DNA from: Halorhodospira sp.
GTDB taxonomy: Bacteria; Pseudomonadota; Gammaproteobacteria; Nitrococcales; Halorhodospiraceae
Assembly: GCA_007127935.1 (NCBI GenBank)
Contig: SKYL01000091.1
Location: 1-10,337 of the forward strand
Reading direction: 5' to 3'
Length of the DNA: 10,337 nucleotides
Position numbers and translations under genes: made by a program. Below the pieces are notes generated by a model that was not told where the DNA came from, searched no databases, and saw nothing but the letters and a program-made list of their open reading frames with translations. Positions 6,442-10,337 of this stretch are shown piece after piece; the first letter of the stretch is position 1; every line of letters begins with the position of its first letter.

Positions 6442-6717
6442 ATGGATGAAGCGGCACTGAAGCGGTTACGCTGGCGTTGCCGGCGCGGTACGCAGGAGCT
6501 GGATCTTCTGTTGCGGCGCTACTTGGATGAAGCGTTCCCACATCTTGGCCCCCAGCAGCAGGCGGCGTTCGAGCGTCTATTGGGTTGGGAGGACGATCAG
6601 CTGCAGGCTTGCCTGTTGGCGGAGCGGGGGGAGGGAGGCGCACCACTCATGGATGAGGAGACCACCGCCATTGTCGCAGCGATCCGCCGCCACGCTGGTC
6701 TTACAACCGCGCAGTGA
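6442..6717 (+). CDS. sdhE: FAD assembly factor SdhE (succinate dehydrogenase flavinylation)
   Basis: A small 91-residue cytosolic helical protein; E. coli SdhE has 88. The conserved RGxxE motif appears as RRGTQELD, with G16 and E19 at the same numbers as in E. coli. Known role: it binds immature SdhA and promotes covalent attachment of FAD to the active-site His. Further family features are W11, the LDLLLRRYLDE helix and FERLLGWEDDQL. It starts 59 bases after sdhB with only a weak ribosome binding site (GAG at 6434-6436), and no promoter is evident in the gap, so it is probably cotranscribed with sdhCDAB. That puts the flavinylation factor under the control of its substrate's operon. The end overlaps the start of the next gene. 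Confidence 0.93.
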   Translation: MDEAALKRLRWRCRRGTQELDLLLRRYLDEAFPHLGPQQQAAFERLLGWEDDQLQACLLAERGEGGAPLMDEETTAIVAAIRRHAGLTTAQ

Positions 6718-7102
6718 GGCCCCGGCCCTCATCTTTGCCGTCGCCGTCTGCGGCATCACGGCCGCTCTGGCTCCGCTGCTCGATCTCCCGGGGTGGGGAC
6801 GTCCCCTCTGGCTTCTTGGTGCATGGCTCCCGCTGATCCCGGTACTCCGTAACTACCGCGCTGTGGCGGCGATCCACTGCTGCGTGCTGGACGACGACGG
6901 CGGCGGGCGGTTGACGCTGATGGACGGCGAAGCGGTCTCCGTCCGGATCGTCTCCTGGTACGCTCACCCTTGGCTCACCCTCTTCGTCCTGCGCGCTGGC
7001 GGCGACCAACGGTGCTGGGTGGTGACGGCCCCGAGGTTGCTCTATCCCATGCACATTCACCGGCGTTTGCGTACCCTGTTGCGTGGTTCCGGTGGTTGGT
7101 GA
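6653..7102 (+). CDS. ygfX: YgfX-family small inner-membrane protein
   Basis: About 149 residues, weakly conserved in sequence but with the family layout: a short N-terminus with LVLQPRSEA, two adjacent membrane helices (about 24-43 and 48-66), then a soluble beta-rich domain of about 75 residues ending in basic residues. It follows sdhE, as in E. coli (ygfX, also called cptA) and Pseudomonas. Its role is poorly defined; E. coli YgfX has been described as a membrane partner of SdhE and as an inhibitor of cytoskeletal proteins. The start is uncertain. ATG at 6653 overlaps sdhE by 65 bases but lacks a well-spaced binding site. TTG at 6671 has GAGGAG ten bases upstream and gives a more usual length of 143. 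Open frame further upstream lies inside sdhE and is not coding. The identification rests on context and topology. Confidence 0.75.
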   Translation: MRRPPPLSQRSAATLVLQPRSEAPALIFAVAVCGITAALAPLLDLPGWGRPLWLLGAWLPLIPVLRNYRAVAAIHCCVLDDDGGGRLTLMDGEAVSVRIVSWYAHPWLTLFVLRAGGDQRCWVVTAPRLLYPMHIHRRLRTLLRGSGGW

Positions 7103-7115
7103 CTCGATCCCTTCC

Positions 7116-7143
7116 CCGTCATTGCGAGCGCAGTGAAGCAATC
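7116..7143. repeat. REP-like palindromic repeat, copy 2, between convergent genes
   Basis: It matches 1546-1573 at 26 of 28 positions, with substitutions only at 7131 and 7134. The ATTGC/GCAAT arms (7121-7125 and 7138-7142) are kept, but the outer ATGACGG arm seen after copy 1 is missing, so this copy looks trimmed. It fills most of the 52-bp gap between the ygfX stop and the nadB stop on the opposite strand, the same kind of convergent position as copy 1. Confidence 0.75.
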
Positions 7144-7154
7144 CCCTCGTGCCC

Positions 7155-8801
7155 TTAATCACCCCGCAAGTGACTGAACGGCCGCGGCCGGGTCGGCACC
7201 AGAACAGTGGGTGCGGCAAAGGCCGGGTCCGGCTCCGGGAAGTCGAGAGTGTAGTGCAGTCCCCGGCTCTCCCGCCGCCGCAACGCGCACTGAACCATCA
7301 AGTCGGCCACCTCCACCAGGTTCCGTAGCTCAATCAGATCGCCGCTGACCCGGAAGTGGCTGTAGTACTCCCGGATCTCCCCGGCCAGCAGGGCGGTACG
7401 CCGGGCGGCGCGCTCCAGACGGCGGTCGGTGCGGACGATGCCGACGTAGTTCCACATGGCCCGCCGCAACTCCGACCAGTTGTGGGAGACCATCACCTGT
7501 TCATCGGAGTCGGTCACCCGGCTCTCGTCCCACGGTGGTAAGTCACCGGCCGGCTCCGGTGCCGGGGTGGCGGTGATATCGCGGACTGCGGCGGCGGCTA
7601 GTACCAGGCACTCCAGCAGCGAGTTGCTGGCCAGTCGGTTGGCGCCATGGAGCCCGCTGTAGGCGGTCTCCCCGACGGCGTAGAGCCCGGGAACATCGGT
7701 GCGACCCATCAGGTCGGTGACCACCCCCCCGCAAGTGTAATGGGCGGCGGGGACCACCGGCAGCGGCTCCTTGGTCATGTCGAGCCCCAGTTCCAGGCAG
7801 CGGCCGCGGATGGTGGGGAAGTGTTCGCGGATGAACTCCTCCCCCTTGTGGCGGATATCGAGGTAGACGCAGTCGATACCATGGCGCTTCATCTCATGGT
7901 CGATGGCGCGGGCTACGATGTCCCGGGGGGCCAGTTCACCGCGTTCATCGAACTCGTGCATGAAGCGGGTGCCGTCAGGTAACACCAGGTGCGCCCCTTC
8001 TCCGCGCACCGCCTCGCTGATCAGGAAGGAGCGCTCCCGGGAGTGGTAGAGGCAGGTGGGGTGGAACTGGTTGAACTCCAGGTTGGCCACGCGGCAACCG
8101 GCACGCCACGCCATGGCGATGCCGTCTCCGGTGGCGGCGTACGGGCTGGTCGAGTAGAGATAGACCATGCTCGCCCCGCCGGAGGCGAGGATGACAAAGG
8201 GGGCCTGGATCAGTTCCACGCGGCCGGTGCGGGTGTTGAAGACGTAGGCGCCGTAACACCGGTTGACGCGCTGGCCGAGCCGGGCACCGGTGATCAGGTC
8301 GACGGCGTAGCGGTGTTCCAGCAGGTCGATGTAATCGCTTTCCCGGGCGGCGGCGTGGAGGCGTTCGGCAATGGCGCGTCCGGTGGCGTCGTCGGTGTGG
8401 ACCACCCGCCGGTGACTGTGTCCCCCCTCCCGATGGAGGTGGAGGTTGTCGGTGCCGTTACCCGGCCCGGTACGGGAGAACGGGACGCCCCGGTCGAGCA
8501 GCCACTCCACCGCTTCCCGCGCCCCTTCGGCGATGAAGCGTGCGGTGGCGGGGTCGCTGATCCCGGCGCCGGCGGTCAGGGTGTCGGCCACGTGGGCGTC
8601 CACCGAGTCGGCGGCGTCCAACGCTACCGAGACCCCGCCTTGGGCGTAGGGGGTGGCGCCGTCGGCGGCCGTCCCCTTGGCCAGGACGGCCACCCGGTAC
8701 GACGCCGGGAGGCGCAGGGCGGCGGTCAATCCCGCCAGCCCGGCTCCCACCACCAGCACATCGTAACTCATTCTTTCCAGCGGCATTCGTGGTTGCGCCA
8801 T
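7155..8801 (-). CDS. nadB: L-aspartate oxidase NadB
   Basis: A 548-residue cytosolic flavoenzyme (E. coli: 540) that oxidises L-aspartate to iminoaspartate, the first step of de novo NAD synthesis with NadA. The FAD motif VVGAGLAG spans 17-24. Active-site residues match E. coli NadB: E125 (HLHREGGHSHRR), H247 (FHPTCLYH), R293 (APRDIVARAID), H354 (AAHYTCGGV) and R389 (GANRLASNSLLECLV). The covalent-FAD His of SdhA is absent: TPYAQGG (51-) replaces SHTVAAQGG. This and the REGGHSHRR block separate it from SdhA. I chose the ATG at 8801 because GGAG lies five bases upstream; the ATG at 8771 (GGAAAGA upstream, 538 aa) is a close alternative, and the frame back to 8852 is unlikely. It is divergent from rpoE, as in Pseudomonas. 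Confidence 0.96.
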   Translation of the reverse strand: MAQPRMPLERMSYDVLVVGAGLAGLTAALRLPASYRVAVLAKGTAADGATPYAQGGVSVALDAADSVDAHVADTLTAGAGISDPATARFIAEGAREAVEWLLDRGVPFSRTGPGNGTDNLHLHREGGHSHRRVVHTDDATGRAIAERLHAAARESDYIDLLEHRYAVDLITGARLGQRVNRCYGAYVFNTRTGRVELIQAPFVILASGGASMVYLYSTSPYAATGDGIAMAWRAGCRVANLEFNQFHPTCLYHSRERSFLISEAVRGEGAHLVLPDGTRFMHEFDERGELAPRDIVARAIDHEMKRHGIDCVYLDIRHKGEEFIREHFPTIRGRCLELGLDMTKEPLPVVPAAHYTCGGVVTDLMGRTDVPGLYAVGETAYSGLHGANRLASNSLLECLVLAAAAVRDITATPAPEPAGDLPPWDESRVTDSDEQVMVSHNWSELRRAMWNYVGIVRTDRRLERAARRTALLAGEIREYYSHFRVSGDLIELRNLVEVADLMVQCALRRRESRGLHYTLDFPEPDPAFAAPTVLVPTRPRPFSHLRGD

Positions 8802-8890
8802 TGAAGCTCCATGGGCTAGGCTGCACACCTTCGTGAATGCGCTCCGGCGCATCCAGCCACCGAACTATACCCGCAACCCCGAGCCGTGCG

Positions 8891-8918
8891 CGAACTCAAC
8901 CCCGATCGAAGTGTCTAC
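8891..8918 (+). promoter_or_regulatory. Candidate sigma-E-type promoter upstream of rpoE
   Basis: CGAACTC (8891-8897), a 16-base spacer, then TCTAC (8914-8918). Compared with the sigma-E consensus GGAACTT / TCnAA, the -35 box matches five of seven and the -10 box all but the last base. It would start transcription about 38 bases before the rpoE ATG. RpoE/AlgU operons are known to be autoregulated, which makes the position credible. A second CGAACT at 8861-8866 has no matching -10 box. On the opposite strand TATAGT (8869-8864) could be a -10 box for nadB, but no good -35 box goes with it. Confidence 0.45.
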
Positions 8919-8937
8919 CGCTCATGGAAGCAAGGTT

Positions 8938-8956
8938 CGGCTCCCTTGGAGAGCCG
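8938..8956 (+). promoter_or_regulatory. Hairpin enclosing the rpoE ribosome binding site
   Basis: CGGCTC (8938-8943) pairs perfectly with GAGCCG (8951-8956) across a 7-base loop. The likely ribosome binding site GGAG (8948-8951) lies in the loop and the first base of the 3' arm, 11 bases before the rpoE ATG. Folding in the mRNA leader could limit ribosome access and tie translation to temperature or to a bound factor. The pairing is certain; the function is inference. Confidence 0.4.
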
Positions 8957-8962
8957 GACGCG

Positions 8963-9544
8963 ATGAGTGCGCAGGACAGTGACCGCGACCTGGTCCGGCG
9001 GGTCCAGGCCGGGGACAAGACGGCGTTTGACGTGCTCGTCCTGCGCTACCAGCACAAGCTGGTGAAGCTGATCTCGCGCTATGTTCGAGATCCGCAGGAG
9101 GCCCTGGATGTATCCCAGGAGACCTTTATCAAGGCGTACCGGGCGTTGCCGAGGTTTCGCGGTGATAGCAGTTTCTATACCTGGCTCTACCGGATCGGCG
9201 TCAACACCGCCAAAAACCACTTGGTGGCTCAGGGGCGGCGTCCGCCCGATACCGACGTGGACGCTCAGGATGCAGAGCGGTACGACGTGGACACCATCCT
9301 GCGTCACCACGACACCCCCGAGGGGGAAGCGTACCGTGACGAGGTGGAGCGCACGGTGGTGGCCGCCCTGGAGGCGCTGCCGGAAGAGTTGCGCACCGCC
9401 ATCACGCTGCGGGAACTGGAAGGTTTGAGTTACGAAGAGATCGCCCGTGTCATGGATTGCCCCGTGGGCACGGTTCGCTCCCGGATCTTTCGGGCCCGGG
9501 AGGCCATAGAGAAGCGTTTGGGCGCCCTGGCCGGGGAGTCCTGA
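8963..9544 (+). CDS. rpoE: RNA polymerase sigma factor RpoE/AlgU (extracytoplasmic stress sigma-E)
   Basis: A 193-residue group IV sigma factor (E. coli RpoE: 191). Region 2 spans about 25-92, with VLRYQHKLVKLISRYV, the core-binding and -10 recognition part DVSQETFIKAYRAL, and FRGDSSFYTWLYRI. Region 4 spans about 134-183, with LPEELRTAITLRELEGLSYEE and the helix-turn-helix ending VGTVRSRIFRAREAI that reads the -35 box. Similarity to E. coli RpoE is high in these blocks. I chose the ATG at 8963 because MSAQDSDRDLVRRVQ matches family N-termini; the frame stays open back to 8837, but that stretch is promoter and leader. The sigma factor drives envelope-stress genes, and alginate genes in pseudomonads. 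It is followed by its anti-sigma factor gene 26 bases later. Confidence 0.97.
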   Translation: MSAQDSDRDLVRRVQAGDKTAFDVLVLRYQHKLVKLISRYVRDPQEALDVSQETFIKAYRALPRFRGDSSFYTWLYRIGVNTAKNHLVAQGRRPPDTDVDAQDAERYDVDTILRHHDTPEGEAYRDEVERTVVAALEALPEELRTAITLRELEGLSYEEIARVMDCPVGTVRSRIFRAREAIEKRLGALAGES

Positions 9545-9570
9545 ACACGGTGGAGAGAGGAGATCGAGCC

Positions 9571-10239
9571 ATGCTTGACAACAAGATCGACCCAGAGGTG
9601 GCCGAGCAGCTATCGGCACTGGTCGACGGGGAGCTTGGCAGGGACGAGCGCGCTTTTCTCTTGAAGCGACTGGCCCATGATGAGGCCGCCCGGGCGCGTC
9701 TTGGCCGCTACTATCTGGCTCGCGACGCGTTGCAGCGCAATCTCCCCGGCCAACGTGTGGACGGCTTGGCCGACGGGGTGCGCCGAGCATTGGCGGCCGA
9801 GGCGCCGCACCGCAAGCGCCTCTCCCCGGGGTGGGCGCGACCGGCCATGGGCGGCGCCCTGGCCGCGGCGGTGGCCGCGGTGACGGTGACTTGGTGGCAG
9901 GGACAGACGCCGGTGACGCCGGAGGGCGCGGCGGAACCGATGGCTTCGGTACCCGCTGGAATTCCCGAGTCAGTGATCGATTTTCCTTCCCTGGAGCGTT
10001 TCACCCACGGCGCCCGGGACAGCCTGTTGCCGGCCTCGACGGGCGGAGCGGCCCGGCCGGCGGCGCAGGAGTTTGTCGTGCCGGAGGTGGCGGCACCGGC
10101 TTGGGATACAGTGGAGATGGAGACTCTCTCCCCGCAACTGCGCCAATTATTGGTGGATCACGCCGAGCACGCCGCATCCGGTGGGCTGGGCGGGATGTTG
10201 GACTACATCCGGTTCGCGGGCCATGGCGAAGGCGAGTAG
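9571..10239 (+). CDS. rseA: Sigma-E anti-sigma factor RseA/MucA
   Basis: A 222-residue single-pass inner-membrane protein (E. coli RseA 216, P. aeruginosa MucA 194). The cytoplasmic N-terminal domain carries the family signature EQLSALVDGEL (12-22) and RLGRYYLARDAL (43-54), which bind and hold RpoE. One membrane helix lies at about 89-109. The periplasmic part is Pro/Ala-rich (about 110-185) and ends in a conserved block SPQLRQLLVDHAEHA...GGMLDYIRF, which would contact RseB. Known role: envelope stress triggers stepwise proteolysis (DegS/AlgW, then RseP/MucP), releasing the sigma factor. I chose the ATG at 9571, with AGGAG (9558-9562) eight bases upstream. Its 3' end overlaps the rseB start by 17 bases, which suggests coupled translation. 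Confidence 0.93.
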   Translation: MLDNKIDPEVAEQLSALVDGELGRDERAFLLKRLAHDEAARARLGRYYLARDALQRNLPGQRVDGLADGVRRALAAEAPHRKRLSPGWARPAMGGALAAAVAAVTVTWWQGQTPVTPEGAAEPMASVPAGIPESVIDFPSLERFTHGARDSLLPASTGGAARPAAQEFVVPEVAAPAWDTVEMETLSPQLRQLLVDHAEHAASGGLGGMLDYIRFAGHGEGE

Positions 10240-10337
10240 GCAGCGGCACTGGTCTTGGGTCTTTTTCCTCCTCGGCGTCACCGCCGTCCATGGGGTCGGG
10301 CAGAGTGTGGCCGAGGAGGCGCCTCAGGCGCGTGAGA
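10223..10337 (+). CDS. rseB: Sigma-E factor regulatory protein RseB/MucB, N-terminal fragment
   Basis: Only the first 38 codons lie in the window. The peptide starts MAKASRQRHW, then a hydrophobic stretch (about 10-25, WSWVFFLLGVTAVHGV) and a likely signal peptidase site after SVA (about residue 30), so a Sec signal peptide for a periplasmic protein. The gene directly after rseA in this operon is normally rseB/mucB, which binds the periplasmic part of RseA and shields it from DegS/AlgW cleavage. The ATG is inside the last codons of rseA; the local ribosome binding site is weak, in keeping with coupling. The identity rests on context plus the signal peptide. Confidence 0.8.
   Translation, partial: MAKASRQRHWSWVFFLLGVTAVHGVGQSVAEEAPQARE

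Noticed and set aside
5615..6646. Long minus-strand open frame (343 codons) opposite sdhB and sdhE
   Set aside because: Low-complexity Arg/Pro/Gly/Val-rich translation opposite two certain genes; it is a by-product of GC-rich codon use.
7989..8804. Plus-strand open frame (271 codons) opposite nadB
   Set aside because: Lies wholly antisense to a clear NadB with all active-site residues; the translation is Gly/Val/Ala-rich and matches no family I know.
8837..8962. 42-codon N-terminal extension of RpoE
   Set aside because: It covers the sigma-E-like promoter and the leader hairpin; RpoE homologues start at the equivalent of 8963.
8915..9790. Minus-strand open frame (291 codons) opposite rpoE and rseA
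   Set aside because: Spans two certain genes on the other strand and has no recognisable domain or ribosome binding site.

Overview
The window reads as chromosomal core-genome DNA from a GC-rich gammaproteobacterium. The reasons are an E. coli/Pseudomonas-style extracytoplasmic stress operon (rpoE/algU, rseA/mucA, start of rseB/mucB) divergent from nadB, preceded by sdhE-ygfX and ygfZ. From memory, the same block (ygfZ, sdhE, ygfX, nadB, algU, mucA, mucB) is found in Pseudomonas aeruginosa, and ygfZ sits beside sdhE-ygfX in E. coli. I cannot place the organism below class from sequence alone. There are no rRNA, tRNA, CRISPR or transposase genes.

Layout. 1-1526 (+): the C-terminal part of a hybrid histidine kinase with two receiver domains, cut by the window edge. 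1546-1583: a REP-like palindromic repeat between convergent genes. 1607-2485 (-): ygfZ. 2482-2795 (-): a Phd/VapB-type antitoxin followed by a 28-codon stub of a PIN (VapC-like) toxin whose stop codon overlaps the ygfZ start. 2796-3003: a divergent, AT-richer intergenic region with palindromes, a tandem direct repeat and a candidate promoter. 3004-7102 (+): sdhC, sdhD, sdhA, sdhB, sdhE, ygfX, closely spaced and probably one transcript or two. 7116-7143: a second copy of the repeat, again between convergent genes. 7155-8801 (-): nadB. 8802-8962: divergent promoter region with a sigma-E-like promoter and a hairpin around the rpoE ribosome binding site. 8963-10337 (+): rpoE, rseA and the first 38 codons of rseB.

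How the genes work together. sdhCDAB encodes succinate dehydrogenase (respiratory complex II). SdhE attaches FAD covalently to SdhA. YgfZ is a folate-binding factor that supports iron-sulfur enzymes, and SdhB carries three Fe-S clusters. The window therefore groups complex II with a flavin-maturation factor and an Fe-S maintenance factor. NadB belongs to the same flavoprotein superfamily as SdhA and starts NAD synthesis. The rpoE-rseA-rseB operon is the envelope stress switch: a sigma factor, its membrane anti-sigma factor and the periplasmic regulator.

The most unusual features are the insertion of a complete sdh operon plus a toxin-antitoxin relic between ygfZ and sdhE, the truncated toxin fused by overlap to ygfZ, and the paired repeats at both convergent gene junctions. 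I found no clearly new multi-gene system.
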